A stretch of DNA of 64,000 nt from contig JADJQA010000007.1 in the NCBI GenBank assembly GCA_016712985.1, positions 1-64,000 of the forward strand, written 5' to 3'. This document shows, piece by piece, positions 16,891 to 25,993 of this stretch. The notes under the pieces were generated by a model. That model made no database searches and was not told where the DNA came from. It was given only the letters and a program-made list of their open reading frames with translations. A program made the translations under genes and the position numbers. The DNA comes from Sulfuritalea sp. (GTDB lineage Bacteria; Pseudomonadota; Gammaproteobacteria; Burkholderiales; Rhodocyclaceae). How positions within the stretch are numbered: position 1 is the stretch's first letter; every line of letters starts with the position of its first letter.

Positions 16891-17127
16891 CTATGCGCGA
16901 GTGATCGAATCGAGCGCCTTGCGCGTCCGTGACGCGACGCGGCCGGCAGCGCCCGCCAGCACCTCCCAGTCGGGCGGCCTGCGCCGGTGCGATTGCGGCG
17001 GCCGCGCGGCCTGCAAACCCGCGAGGCCGAGCGCCGCGACAAACAGATCACCCCCGCGCCGATCGGCAGCGCCAGAGGCAGGGGGCGGCAAGGCAGGCGC
17101 CGGCCGGCAATTCCTCGGTGGCTGCAT
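16891..17127 (-). CDS. Giant protein fragment 17 (hydrophobic segment and basic tail, probable C-terminus)
   Basis: After two shifts (near 17085 and 17050) the reading becomes LPLALPIGAGVI, then FVAALGLAGLQAARPPQSHR, then RRPPDWEVLAGAAGRVA and a stop at 16891. That is a membrane-spanning stretch followed by a strongly basic tail, the layout of exosortase-type or similar C-terminal sorting signals. A type I secretion signal would not normally contain it. The exact joins are my reconstruction; the stop codon and basic tail are directly visible. Confidence 0.5.
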   Translation of the reverse strand: MQPPRNCRPAPALPPPASGAADRRGGDLFVAALGLAGLQAARPPQSHRRRPPDWEVLAGAAGRVASRTRKALDSITRA

Positions 17128-17473
17128 CGGTCTCGTCGCCGACTGGCGCGGCGGAATCGTCTTCGTCGGCCGGTTGCAGGATACCGTCGCGGATCGGCAC
17201 CGCGGGCACCGTCACCGCGTTGGAATCGAACTGCTGCTGGAACAGGATGTCATCGGGGAACTGCACCGACCGTGAAAACGCGCCAAGCTTGAATACCCTC
17301 TGGAATACGCTGGCATCGAGCAGGGGCTCCGGCGCCGCAAGCCCGTCGAGCGAGTCCGGCAGAACCGTCGAATAGCCCGGCAGGCCTTCAAGCAGGCTGG
17401 CGATCTCCTCTTCGTCCGACTCCGGCTCCACAGTGAATTGATCAAGCATGGCTGCGGCGAGCGGATCCTGCAA
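17048..17473 (-). CDS. Giant protein fragment 16 (acidic C-terminal linker)
   Basis: The frame is open from about 17550 (RLAERGWYGSLVLAGGLVQD) through MLDQFTVEPESDEEEIASLL to EDDSAAPVGDETDAATEELP. It is acidic, non-repetitive and differs from everything upstream, like the linker that precedes a cell-surface sorting signal or a secretion signal. The last 15 residues of this frame (CLWRCRSARG) are arginine/cysteine-rich and out of frame. One base shift near 17085 gives LPLALPIGAGVI instead. Confidence 0.68.
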   Translation of the reverse strand: MQDPLAAAMLDQFTVEPESDEEEIASLLEGLPGYSTVLPDSLDGLAAPEPLLDASVFQRVFKLGAFSRSVQFPDDILFQQQFDSNAVTVPAVPIRDGILQPADEDDSAAPVGDETDAATEELPAGACLAAPCLWRCRSARG

Positions 17474-20400
17474 ATCGATCTGGATATCCTGGACAAGACC
17501 GCCGGCCAGAACCAGCGAGCCGTACCAGCCGCGTTCCGCCAGCCGCGAAAGTCACCTGGCCACCGTCGCCGAACAGTACATCGTTGCCGCCGCCGCTGCC
17601 GACGATGTCATTGCCGGCGCCGCCGATCGCCACATCGAAGCCGTCACCCGTCGAAATCGTATCGTTGCCGCCCAGCAGCGGATTGCCGGAAGACACCTGC
17701 AACAGCGACCCGCTCGTGTCGTTCACGATCGTGCCGTTGTCGCCGATCACCACGTCCCTTCCGTCCGTGGTGGTCACGGTATCGTTGCCGACCCCGCCGA
17801 TCACCAGGTTGTTGCCGTTGCCCGCATCGATGACGTCGTCGCCGCCGGTCGCGGCAATCCTGTCGGTGGATTCCACCGTCGTCATCGTCGCACCCGTGTA
17901 GCCAATCTGGCCGTTGTCGCCGATCAAGGTGTCGTTGCCTGCGCCGCTGGTAACCGTGTCGCCGCCGAATCCTGCGAGCACGACGTCGTCGCCGCTGCCG
18001 GTGACGATGGTGTCGTTGCCACCGTCGGCGGGAGTGATGGTCTCGACCAACCCGAGCGTGACCGGCTGGCCGGCCATTTGCGGCGCATTGAGGTCGGCGG
18101 CGGTGATGCGGCCGCTGTCGCCGATCACCAGGTTGTCGCCTTCACCCGCGTCGATGGTGTCGTCCATGCGCCCGCCGATGACGATATCGTCGCCACCGCC
18201 GGTGACGATCGTGTCGGTACCGCCGAAGTCCCTGGTGGACGTGCTTTCGACCAGATCGATGTCGGTGGAATCGCCGTCGGCGATCACATAATCGACGCGC
18301 CCGTCGTCGCCCAGCACGATGTCGGCGCCCGCACCGGTAGCTATGGCGTCGTCGCCGAAGCCGCCCACCACGATGTTGCTGCCGTTACCCACGTCGATCA
18401 GGTCGTTACCGCCGACGTCGGTTTGCGACGAACCGAATCCGGTCAGGAGTCCGCCCACATCCCAGGAAACGTAGCCGTTGTCACCCACGACGATGTCCTG
18501 GCCGCCGTTGATCACGCCCGCCGGATCGCTGGTGCCCGCACGCGGCGGCTGGTTCACCCGGTCGTCACCCACGCCGGCCAGCACGATGTTGCGCGAGCCT
18601 TCGCCGCCGACATCAAGTCCCGCGAACGGACTCACCAGCGTGCCATTGGCCACATACACCGTCGCAACCGGGCCGGTGTTCTCGTAGACCTGCACGGTGC
18701 CACCGATCTCGCCCACCAGCAGGTCCAGATCGCCGTCGCCATCCACATCCATGAACGCCGGCACGCTGTTAGCACCCACGTCGATGCCGGTGAACGGGTT
18801 GCCGAGGCCCAGCGGCGAAGGCGCATACACCGGTGCGATGGCCGAGCCGGTATTCTCGAAAACCGTGAGCGTGCCGTCGCTCGAACCGACCACCAGGTCG
18901 AGGTCGCCGTCGCCACCGATGTCGACAAAGGCTGGCGCGCTCAAGTCGCCCGCGTCGATCGCGTCGAATGGGTTGGCTGCGCCGGATTGTTCCAAATACA
19001 TCGGCATCGTCGCCGACCCGGTATTCTCGTAATACCTGAGCACGCCGTTGGCCTCGCCCACGACCAGATCCTGGTCGCCGTCGCCATCCACATCGGCCAG
19101 GGCCGGCGTGCTGTTCGATCCGACGTCGATGCCGTTGAACGGATTCGGATTGGGGCCGGTCGCGCCGGTACGCTCCACAGACACAGGCGCCGCCGCCGTG
19201 CCGATGTTCTCGAAGTAGCCGAGCGTACCGTCCGGCGCGCCCACCACGGCGTCGAGGTCGCCGTCGCCATCGACATCGACGAACACCGGCGTCGGGCCGC
19301 CGCCGGCCACGATCACGTCGCCGCCGCCCGTGGCCGCCGTGGTATCGGTGGTCTGCGCCCCGGTCAGCACCGCCACCCCGCCCGCACCGGTGGTGTAGGT
19401 GAACACGCCGTTGTCGCCGAGGATCAGGTCTTCGCCCACGCCGGTGCCGATGACGTCCGAGCCGAAGCCGCCGGCGACGATATTGTTGCCGTCGCCCACG
19501 AGGATCACGTCGCCCGCGCCGAGCGTCGGATCGCTCGTCTGCACCTGGCCAAGCACGCCGCCCGTGGTCCAGTCGATCTGGCCATTGTCGCCCAGCACCA
19601 GGTCGGCGCCGGTGCCGGTGGTGATGGCATCCACGCCGACGCCACCGATGATCAGGTTGTCGCCATCGCCCGCATTGACGATGTCGTCACCGCCGGTCGT
19701 GTTGCTCAGATCGGTGGAGATCGCCTGCAGCAGGTTGGCCGTTCCAGGGTTGTAGGTCACCGCGGCGTTGTCGCCGAGGATGATGTCCGCGCCCGACCCG
19801 GTGGTGATGGTGTCGCCGCCGTTACCGCCCACCACGACGTTGGTGCCGTTGCCGACATCGATCACGTCATTGCCGCCGACGTCGGGCTGCGCGGAACCGA
19901 ACCCGGTCAGGAAGCCGGTAGTGGCATCCCAGTTCACATAGCCGTCGTCGCCCACGACGATGTCCTGGCCCGGATTGGAATCGACCACCTGATCGCTACC
20001 GACCCCGGCCAGCACCACGTTGCGAGCGCCGCCGCCGACATCCAGACCGGTCAGCGGGTTGACCGCCCCGGTGCGCTCGGTGTAGTCCGGCGCCGCGTTT
20101 GTCCCGGTGTTGAGGTAGAAATTCAGTGCGCCGTCATTCTCGCCGGCCACCAGGTCGAGAACGCCGTCACCGTTCAGATCGGCGAGGACGGGCACGCTGC
20201 GATTGCCGACATCGATGCCGTCGAAGGGATCGTCGGCTAGGCCGCTGAGCGGGACAGAAGCATACGCCGGCGAGGTGGCCGACCCGGTGTTCTCGTAGGC
20301 CTTGAGCGTGCCGTCGCTGGAACCCACCACCAGGTCCAGATCGCCATCGCCATTGAGGTCGACCAAGGCCGGGGCGCTCATGCCGCCAACGTCGATGCCG

Positions 20401-23400
20401 TCGAACGGATTGGGGTTGGGACCGGCTACGCCGATGCGTTCCAGATACACCGGCACCGCCGCCGTGCCGATGTTTTCGTAGTACTTCAGCGTACCGTCGC
20501 TGGAACCCGCCACCAGGTCGAGATCGCCATCTTGGTTAAGGTCGACGAAGGCCGGTGCGCTCATGCCGCCCACGTCGATGCCATCGAACGGACTGGGATT
20601 GGGACCGCTCGCGCCGGTGCGCTCCACATACACCGGAACCGCTGCCGTACCGATGTTCTCGTAATACGTCAACGTTCCGTCGCTACTTCCCACCACCAGG
20701 TCGACCCTGCCGTCCGCGTTAAGGTCGATCAGGGACGGCGCGCTCATGGAACCGACATCGATGCCATCCAACGGGTTGAGCGACCCGGTGCGCGCGACAT
20801 ACACCGGCAGCGCGCTGGTGCCGATGTTCTCGAAGTACAGGATGCTGCCGTCGGCCGCGCCGGTCACCAGGTCGAGCTTGCCGTCGCCGTTGACGTCGGC
20901 GAAGCTTGCGCTACCGCCCCGCCCGCTCTGGATCACGTCATCACCGCCGGTCGTCGGGTTGGTATCGCTCGTCCGCGCGCCGGTCAGCACTGCCACGCCG
21001 GCGTTGGTGGTGTAGGTGAATAGGCCGTTGTCGCCCAGGACCAGGTCTTCTCCCACACCGGTATCGATCACGTCCGCGCCGAACCCGCCCGCCACGACAT
21101 TGTTGCCGTCGCCGGCCTGGATGGTGTCGTTGCCCCCTAGCGCCTGATCGGTGGTGCCCACCGAACTCAACAGGCCACCCACGGTCCAGGTGATCTGGCC
21201 GTTGTCGCCGATCAGGAGGTCGACGCCGCTGCCGGCGGTGATCCGGTCGGCCCCTACTCCGCCGATGACCAGGTTGTTGCCCTCGCCGCCGGTGATCGTG
21301 TCATCGCCGCCGGCAGCATTGACCACACCGGTCGACCTGGCCAGTAGCGGTAGCGTGGTGTTCGGCGTGTAAACCACCGCACCGTTGTCACCCAGCAGGA
21401 CATCGGTGCCGGCACCGGCGGTGATGGTGTCGTCACCGAAACCGCCCACCACGATGTTGTTGCCGTCGCCCACCAGGATCACGTCGTTTCCGCCGGCGCC
21501 GGTGCTGGTGTTCCTGTAGTAGCTGAGCGTACCGCCGTTCTCGCCCACCACCAGATCCGGGTCGCCGTCGCCATCCAGGTCGGCGAAGCCCGGCGTGCTC
21601 AGGTTACCGCCAATGAAGCCGTCGAACGGATTGGCCGCACCGGTGCGGCCGGCATAGACGGGGGCCATGCTCGTACCGGTGTTCTCGTAGTACTTCAGCG
21701 TACCGCCGTTCTCGCCCACCACCAGATCCGAATCGCCGTCGCCATCCAGGTCGGCAAAGGCCGGCGTGCCGCCGTCGCCGACATCGATCCCATTGAACGG
21801 GTTGGCCGCGCCGGTGCGCACCACATAGACGGGCACGCTGCCCGTTCCGGTGTTCACGTAGACCTTGAGCGTGCCATCGCCAGCGCCCACCACCAGGTCC
21901 GGATCGCGGTCGCCATCCAGGTCGGCAAAGGCGAGCGCACTCCTGTCGCCGACGTCGATGCCATCGAACGGATTGGCCGTACCGGTGCGCTCCAGGTAGA
22001 CGGGTGCCGTGGCCGTACCGGTGTTCTCGTAGTACTTCAGCGTGCCACCGGCCGCACCGACCGCCAGGTCCAGATCTCCGTCGCCGTTGATAGCGCCGAA
22101 GAACGGCGTGCTCATGCTGCCGACGTCGAATCCATCGAACGGGTTCCGGTGGGGCTTTACCGCGCCCGCCGCACCGGACCGTTCCACATACTGTGGCGCC
22201 GTACCTGTGCCGATGTTCTCGAAGTACCTCAGGGTGCCGTCACTGTTGCCCACCAGCATGTCGAGGTCGCCGTCCCCATCCACATCGGCAAAGGCTGGCG
22301 CGCTCTGGTTGCTGCCGAGGTTAAGACCGTTCAGCGGATTGGCCGCTCCGTTCTGCGGGCTGAAGCTGACCTGGCCTGCATTGACGCTGGAGAACGACGT
22401 GATGCGCCCGGTGCTGTCGAAGCTGACCTGGCCGTTGTCGCCGATGACGATATCAACGCCGCTGCTCGGCACCGCCCCCGGCGAGTAGCCCGCCGCGGTG
22501 TCGTTCACGTGATCCGCGCCCATGCCGGCCAGAACGATGTTCTCCCCGGCTCCGGTGACGATCGTGTCGCCCCAGGTCGGCTGATCCAGCGTGTCGGTGG
22601 TCCGAGCACTCTTCACCTGGATTGAGTTGTCGTGGAAATCGATCTGCGCATTGTCGCCGGCGATGATGTCGTCGCCCGCGCCACCGGCAATGCCGTCGGC
22701 GCCGGCGCCGCCGACCATGAGGTTGTTGCCGCCGCCGCCATCGATGATGTCATTGCCGCCGACCAGCGGGTCGAGGCTTTCCACCAGGTCGGGCCGACGG
22801 ACCAGGCCATCGCTGCGATCCCCCGCACCGCCGCCCAGTTGCTCGACGATGCGCGCCGTCTCAAGGCCGTTGGCATCGCGCTCGAAGCGCACCGTGCGGC
22901 CGCGATCGCCGAACAGGATGTCGTCAGCGGTTCCGCCGGTGATGGTGTCGCTGCCCTGGCCGCCGAAGACCACCAGCGGCAGTGTCGAGGCGAACGCGGC
23001 GCCGGTCAGCGGGTTGACCCCGGTGCCCAGCACTGTGTCGTTGTCGCTAATTGTCGGGAAGTTGTTCCATGGCCCCTGCGTATTCAGGACCAGCAGGCCG
23101 TCGGTGGAATCGGCTCCATTGGTCTCGGTGGCCTGGAGGTCCACATACACGGTGTCGTCTCCAAGGCCGGTATTCAGCGTGGTGATGCTGCGCACGCCAG
23201 CTCGGTTCAGCACAGCAGGACGATCCTGCGTGCCGTCGATCACGACGGTGTCGGCGCCGAACCCGGTCCAGATGGTAACGCCGTCGGCGAAACTGCCGTT
23301 CCAGACCGACGTTCCATCGGCGAGACTGGTGGTGGTGGCGTCGGCCCGGTAGGTGATGGTGCCCTGTGCCAGGTCGACCCAGCCGAAGACGTTGTCGCCG

Positions 23401-25952
23401 CCGGCGAGCCCGAGGATGGCGATCTCGGCCTTGACCGCCGATACCGCCAGGCTGGTCACGTCATCCGGGGCGCCGGCAAGCGTCACCGTTCCCTTGGGGT
23501 TGGCGAGCAAGCCGCTGACATTCCTGATGGCGATCGAGTCATGTCCGGGCGTGGAGGCGACCGTGGCGTCGAAGCCAGCCAACTGGTCGATCTTGAACGC
23601 CAGCGCATCGGCCAGTTGCTTGCGCGTCGTGACCGCGACCGAATCGACAAACTCGCCGTAGGCCACCGACACGGACACGGAGCTGTTCAGGGCAACAGTC
23701 CAGGTCTCGCCGACCCGCGGCGCACGCGTGAGGTTGACAATGCCGTCGGCGTTGGCGAAGGCATCGGTGATCACGATGTCGTTGTTGTCCAGCGTGCTCG
23801 CCTCGCCGCTGATCATCAACTGCGCCCGGCCGGTACCGGCGTCGATGTTGAGTGCGCCGTTGATGTTGTGCAGGTGGCCGGTAAGGAAGTCGGGCGCCAC
23901 GGCATTGGCGGAGGCGTCGACCGCGAATGCGGCGGCCGACGAAACGTAGATGCGGTCGTCGCCGCCGCCGGTGTCGAGGTTGGTGGTCGCCGTGGTGCCC
24001 TGGACATTGATGATGTCGTTGCCCGAGCCGAGCGCGACATTCAGGGTCTCGAATTCATAGTAGTTGATGCCTTCAACCCGCGTCGCGACGATCGCGGCGC
24101 CGGCCTCGACCACGCCGTGGTACTCCGTCCCGGCGACCGCGACGGACATGACGAACGGATTGGCGGCAAGGTTCGTGACCGACAAGGTGCCGCCGCTCGC
24201 GGTCGCGTGGTATCCCGCGATCTGGTCGATCAGGGTCGCCAGGGCCAGCACCACGTCCGCATTGGTCTCGCTGACCCCGACCTGGTAGCTGACACTTATC
24301 GGCGCGGCGCCGCCCGCACCATGGATCGTCGCGACCCAGGTTTGGCCGGCATTGGCGACGGCGGAGGCAGCGGCAATGGCCTGCGCCGGCGCGGCCGATG
24401 GCGTCGTGAAGAAGCTGTTGGCGATCAGGAAGGAGGTGGTGAAAGCAACCGGAGAGCCGCCCGTGCTGTTGATCGACAGCGCACCACCGTCGCCGGTCGC
24501 ATGGAAGCCGGCAGTCAGGTTGATCAGGCTGGCCAGGGCTTGCACCACGTCGGCATTGGTCTCCGCGGCCCCGACCCGATGGCTGAAGCTGACAGGCAGG
24601 GCGCCGGCGGCCACGCTCTGTAGCGTCACCACCCAGGTTTCACCCGCATGCGCGGCATCGGTCGCAACCGTGCGCACGGTCGACGCGAAGCTGGCGGTGA
24701 AGACGTTGCCGGCGATGTTCTCGACGCGCAGCACTTCGCCCTCGCTGGTGGCATGGAACTCGGGCAGGCCCAGGATGTTGACCTGCTCGGCAAGCTTGCG
24801 CGCAACCGCGGCAAGGGTGTCGCCGGTGACCGGGCTGGCATTGAAATCGGCCAGCGCGTTGATCTTGAACGCCAGCGCCACGACCATTTGTTCGAGGGCG
24901 GTAACGACAACGCCGTTGACGTTCTCGCCGTAGGCCACGGAGACGGCGTTGCTGCCATTGAGCCGGATCGTCCATGTCTCGCCCGTCAGCGGCGCGCGCG
25001 TCAATGTCGCGCTGGCGGTCGCGGCGGACACGACGAGGCCGCCTGTATCGCCGGCTGCTGGGCGGCTCACCGTGCCGGCCGGGTTGACCAGGGTTCCGGT
25101 GACGGGCGTGATGCGGATCGTGTCAAGCGGCGAGGTCACCGTGACGGTAGTGGTCAGCGAAGCACTGGTGAGCGTGACGGAGCGGACCTCGCCGGCGACC
25201 GGCTGGCCGGCCGAGACGATGCCCGGCGTCGCCGCGAACCGCTTGCCGTCGTGCCGCACGATCACGACCAGATCGCCCTCGGCGACGGCCGCGAAGTTCG
25301 CGTTGTCGCCGCTGCCGACACTGTTGATGCTCTCGGCGAGGCCGGCGGCGATGATTGCCAGCGTGTCTTCGGGCTTCACCGCGAGGCCATTCTTGAAGGT
25401 ATCGACAGCCTTCACCGTGTAGCGGTAAGGGGTCGAGCTCACGCCGTCGGAAAGCATGATTTCCCAGACTTCGCCGCTGGCCGGGTTGCCGGACAGGTCG
25501 ATCGCGGCCTCGGTCGGCGTCGAGCGGTCGATCCCTGCCACGCCGACGTCGCTGCCGCCCACCGTGAGGCTCGTCCTGAACACGCCGCCATCGCGGTTGA
25601 CGATCACCAGCACCGTGTCGTCGCTGGTCGCGGTGAACACATCGGCGGCGCTGGCATTGATGCTGGCCGCGAGCACCCGCCCAATATTCGCGCGGGAGTC
25701 GGCACTGACGCTGACGAAGGTGCCGGTGAAGCTGTTATCGACCAGAACGTCATGGCCAAGCTCCGTCGCGAGCCTGTAGGTGTCGCCGGCCTTGACCGCG
25801 TGGAGGGTCGCGTTGCCGCGCAGCGACACCTGGATCTCCCAGATCTGCGAGACAAGGTAGGGCTTGACGCCGAGATTGACGGTGGTGGCGCGCAGTGCAC
25901 CCGCGTCGATCGCTGCCTCGCCCGCGGTACGGCCCAGCGTGACCGTGGTCAC
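17442..25952 (-). CDS. Giant protein fragment 15 (type B repeats, RTX region with three FG-GAP/VCBS blocks)
   Basis: 2836 residues. Residues 1-950 carry about seven type B units, with an RTX-derived module near 630-730 (GGGDDRIYVSSAAAF). From residue ~997 RTX motifs dominate (FGGQGSDTITGGTADDILFG, GGAGADGIAGGAGDDIIAGD), often with NNIVVGGFGDDTITAG and DLVLGDNGQIDWT. Three blocks of FG-GAP/VCBS-like repeats interrupt them at about 1204-1484, 1677-1974 and 2217-2449, with 5, 5 and 4 units of the type FADVDGDGDLDLVVGSSDGT followed by LKYYENTG. RTX repeats bind calcium and fold after export; the FG-GAP type builds propellers. The frame goes wrong near 17550 (VTF, then GGTRLVRLAG); true reading is RLAERGWYGSLVLAGGL. 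Confidence 0.83.
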   Translation of the reverse strand: MTTVTLGRTAGEAAIDAGALRATTVNLGVKPYLVSQIWEIQVSLRGNATLHAVKAGDTYRLATELGHDVLVDNSFTGTFVSVSADSRANIGRVLAASINASAADVFTATSDDTVLVIVNRDGGVFRTSLTVGGSDVGVAGIDRSTPTEAAIDLSGNPASGEVWEIMLSDGVSSTPYRYTVKAVDTFKNGLAVKPEDTLAIIAAGLAESINSVGSGDNANFAAVAEGDLVVIVRHDGKRFAATPGIVSAGQPVAGEVRSVTLTSASLTTTVTVTSPLDTIRITPVTGTLVNPAGTVSRPAAGDTGGLVVSAATASATLTRAPLTGETWTIRLNGSNAVSVAYGENVNGVVVTALEQMVVALAFKINALADFNASPVTGDTLAAVARKLAEQVNILGLPEFHATSEGEVLRVENIAGNVFTASFASTVRTVATDAAHAGETWVVTLQSVAAGALPVSFSHRVGAAETNADVVQALASLINLTAGFHATGDGGALSINSTGGSPVAFTTSFLIANSFFTTPSAAPAQAIAAASAVANAGQTWVATIHGAGGAAPISVSYQVGVSETNADVVLALATLIDQIAGYHATASGGTLSVTNLAANPFVMSVAVAGTEYHGVVEAGAAIVATRVEGINYYEFETLNVALGSGNDIINVQGTTATTNLDTGGGDDRIYVSSAAAFAVDASANAVAPDFLTGHLHNINGALNIDAGTGRAQLMISGEASTLDNNDIVITDAFANADGIVNLTRAPRVGETWTVALNSSVSVSVAYGEFVDSVAVTTRKQLADALAFKIDQLAGFDATVASTPGHDSIAIRNVSGLLANPKGTVTLAGAPDDVTSLAVSAVKAEIAILGLAGGDNVFGWVDLAQGTITYRADATTTSLADGTSVWNGSFADGVTIWTGFGADTVVIDGTQDRPAVLNRAGVRSITTLNTGLGDDTVYVDLQATETNGADSTDGLLVLNTQGPWNNFPTISDNDTVLGTGVNPLTGAAFASTLPLVVFGGQGSDTITGGTADDILFGDRGRTVRFERDANGLETARIVEQLGGGAGDRSDGLVRRPDLVESLDPLVGGNDIIDGGGGNNLMVGGAGADGIAGGAGDDIIAGDNAQIDFHDNSIQVKSARTTDTLDQPTWGDTIVTGAGENIVLAGMGADHVNDTAAGYSPGAVPSSGVDIVIGDNGQVSFDSTGRITSFSSVNAGQVSFSPQNGAANPLNGLNLGSNQSAPAFADVDGDGDLDMLVGNSDGTLRYFENIGTGTAPQYVERSGAAGAVKPHRNPFDGFDVGSMSTPFFGAINGDGDLDLAVGAAGGTLKYYENTGTATAPVYLERTGTANPFDGIDVGDRSALAFADLDGDRDPDLVVGAGDGTLKVYVNTGTGSVPVYVVRTGAANPFNGIDVGDGGTPAFADLDGDGDSDLVVGENGGTLKYYENTGTSMAPVYAGRTGAANPFDGFIGGNLSTPGFADLDGDGDPDLVVGENGGTLSYYRNTSTGAGGNDVILVGDGNNIVVGGFGDDTITAGAGTDVLLGDNGAVVYTPNTTLPLLARSTGVVNAAGGDDTITGGEGNNLVIGGVGADRITAGSGVDLLIGDNGQITWTVGGLLSSVGTTDQALGGNDTIQAGDGNNVVAGGFGADVIDTGVGEDLVLGDNGLFTYTTNAGVAVLTGARTSDTNPTTGGDDVIQSGRGGSASFADVNGDGKLDLVTGAADGSILYFENIGTSALPVYVARTGSLNPLDGIDVGSMSAPSLIDLNADGRVDLVVGSSDGTLTYYENIGTAAVPVYVERTGASGPNPSPFDGIDVGGMSAPAFVDLNQDGDLDLVAGSSDGTLKYYENIGTAAVPVYLERIGVAGPNPNPFDGIDVGGMSAPALVDLNGDGDLDLVVGSSDGTLKAYENTGSATSPAYASVPLSGLADDPFDGIDVGNRSVPVLADLNGDGVLDLVAGENDGALNFYLNTGTNAAPDYTERTGAVNPLTGLDVGGGARNVVLAGVGSDQVVDSNPGQDIVVGDDGYVNWDATTGFLTGFGSAQPDVGGNDVIDVGNGTNVVVGGNGGDTITTGSGADIILGDNAAVTYNPGTANLLQAISTDLSNTTGGDDIVNAGDGDNLIIGGVGVDAITTGTGADLVLGDNGQIDWTTGGVLGQVQTSDPTLGAGDVILVGDGNNIVAGGFGSDVIGTGVGEDLILGDNGVFTYTTGAGGVAVLTGAQTTDTTAATGGGDVIVAGGGPTPVFVDVDGDGDLDAVVGAPDGTLGYFENIGTAAAPVSVERTGATGPNPNPFNGIDVGSNSTPALADVDGDGDQDLVVGEANGVLRYYENTGSATMPMYLEQSGAANPFDAIDAGDLSAPAFVDIGGDGDLDLVVGSSDGTLTVFENTGSAIAPVYAPSPLGLGNPFTGIDVGANSVPAFMDVDGDGDLDLLVGEIGGTVQVYENTGPVATVYVANGTLVSPFAGLDVGGEGSRNIVLAGVGDDRVNQPPRAGTSDPAGVINGGQDIVVGDNGYVSWDVGGLLTGFGSSQTDVGGNDLIDVGNGSNIVVGGFGDDAIATGAGADIVLGDDGRVDYVIADGDSTDIDLVESTSTRDFGGTDTIVTGGGDDIVIGGRMDDTIDAGEGDNLVIGDSGRITAADLNAPQMAGQPVTLGLVETITPADGGNDTIVTGSGDDVVLAGFGGDTVTSGAGNDTLIGDNGQIGYTGATMTTVESTDRIAATGGDDVIDAGNGNNLVIGGVGNDTVTTTDGRDVVIGDNGTIVNDTSGSLLQVSSGNPLLGGNDTISTGDGFDVAIGGAGNDIVGSGGGNDVLFGDGGQVTFAAGGTRLVRLAGSGRRSCPGYPDRFAGSARRSHA
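18605..19300 (-). repeat. FG-GAP/VCBS-like block 3 (four units)
   Basis: Units DVDGDGDLDAVVGAPDGT, DVDGDGDQDLVVGEANGV, DIGGDGDLDLVVGSSDGT and DVDGDGDLDLLVGEIGGT. The block is one unit shorter than blocks 1 and 2 and is followed by the same RTX sequence (GGEGSRNIVLAGVGDDRV). Confidence 0.85.
20030..20920 (-). repeat. FG-GAP/VCBS-like block 2 (five units)
   Basis: Units include DVNGDGKLDLVTGAADGS, DLNADGRVDLVVGSSDGT, DLNQDGDLDLVAGSSDGT, DLNGDGDLDLVVGSSDGT and DLNGDGVLDLVAGENDGA. Three share the rare spacer ASGPNPSPFDGIDVGG or close variants, so this block has expanded internally. Confidence 0.85.
21500..22340 (-). repeat. FG-GAP/VCBS-like block 1 (five units)
   Basis: Units of about 55-65 residues: FADVDGDGDLDMLVGNSDGT, then LRYFENIGTGTAPQYVER and a GFDVGS linker to the next unit. 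The acidic loop DxDGDGDxD is a calcium-binding type of FG-GAP/VCBS repeats. Confidence 0.85.
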
Positions 25953-25993
25953 CAGCGCCTCGTGCCGGGCCGTGGCGCCGCTCTCCTGGGTGG

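Larger units (their letters stand above)
17570..22970 (-). repeat. Second RTX region, enclosing the FG-GAP blocks
   Basis: RTX-like elements in a fixed order recur between FG-GAP blocks: NVVLAGVGSDQVVDS, DIVVGDNGYVNWD, DVGGNDVIDVGNGTNVVVGG, ADIILGDNAAVTYN, DLVLGDNGQIDWT, DLILGDNGVFTYTTG. The order makes a higher-order repeat of about 1.6 kb (one FG-GAP block plus one RTX set), present about two and a half times, before a final RTX stretch (GGDTVTSGAGNDTLIGDNG). Confidence 0.87.

Noticed and set aside
18605..22340. CRISPR-like regular repeats
   Set aside because: The periodicity comes from coding FG-GAP/RTX repeats with long units and diverged DNA; there are no short identical direct repeats with unique spacers.
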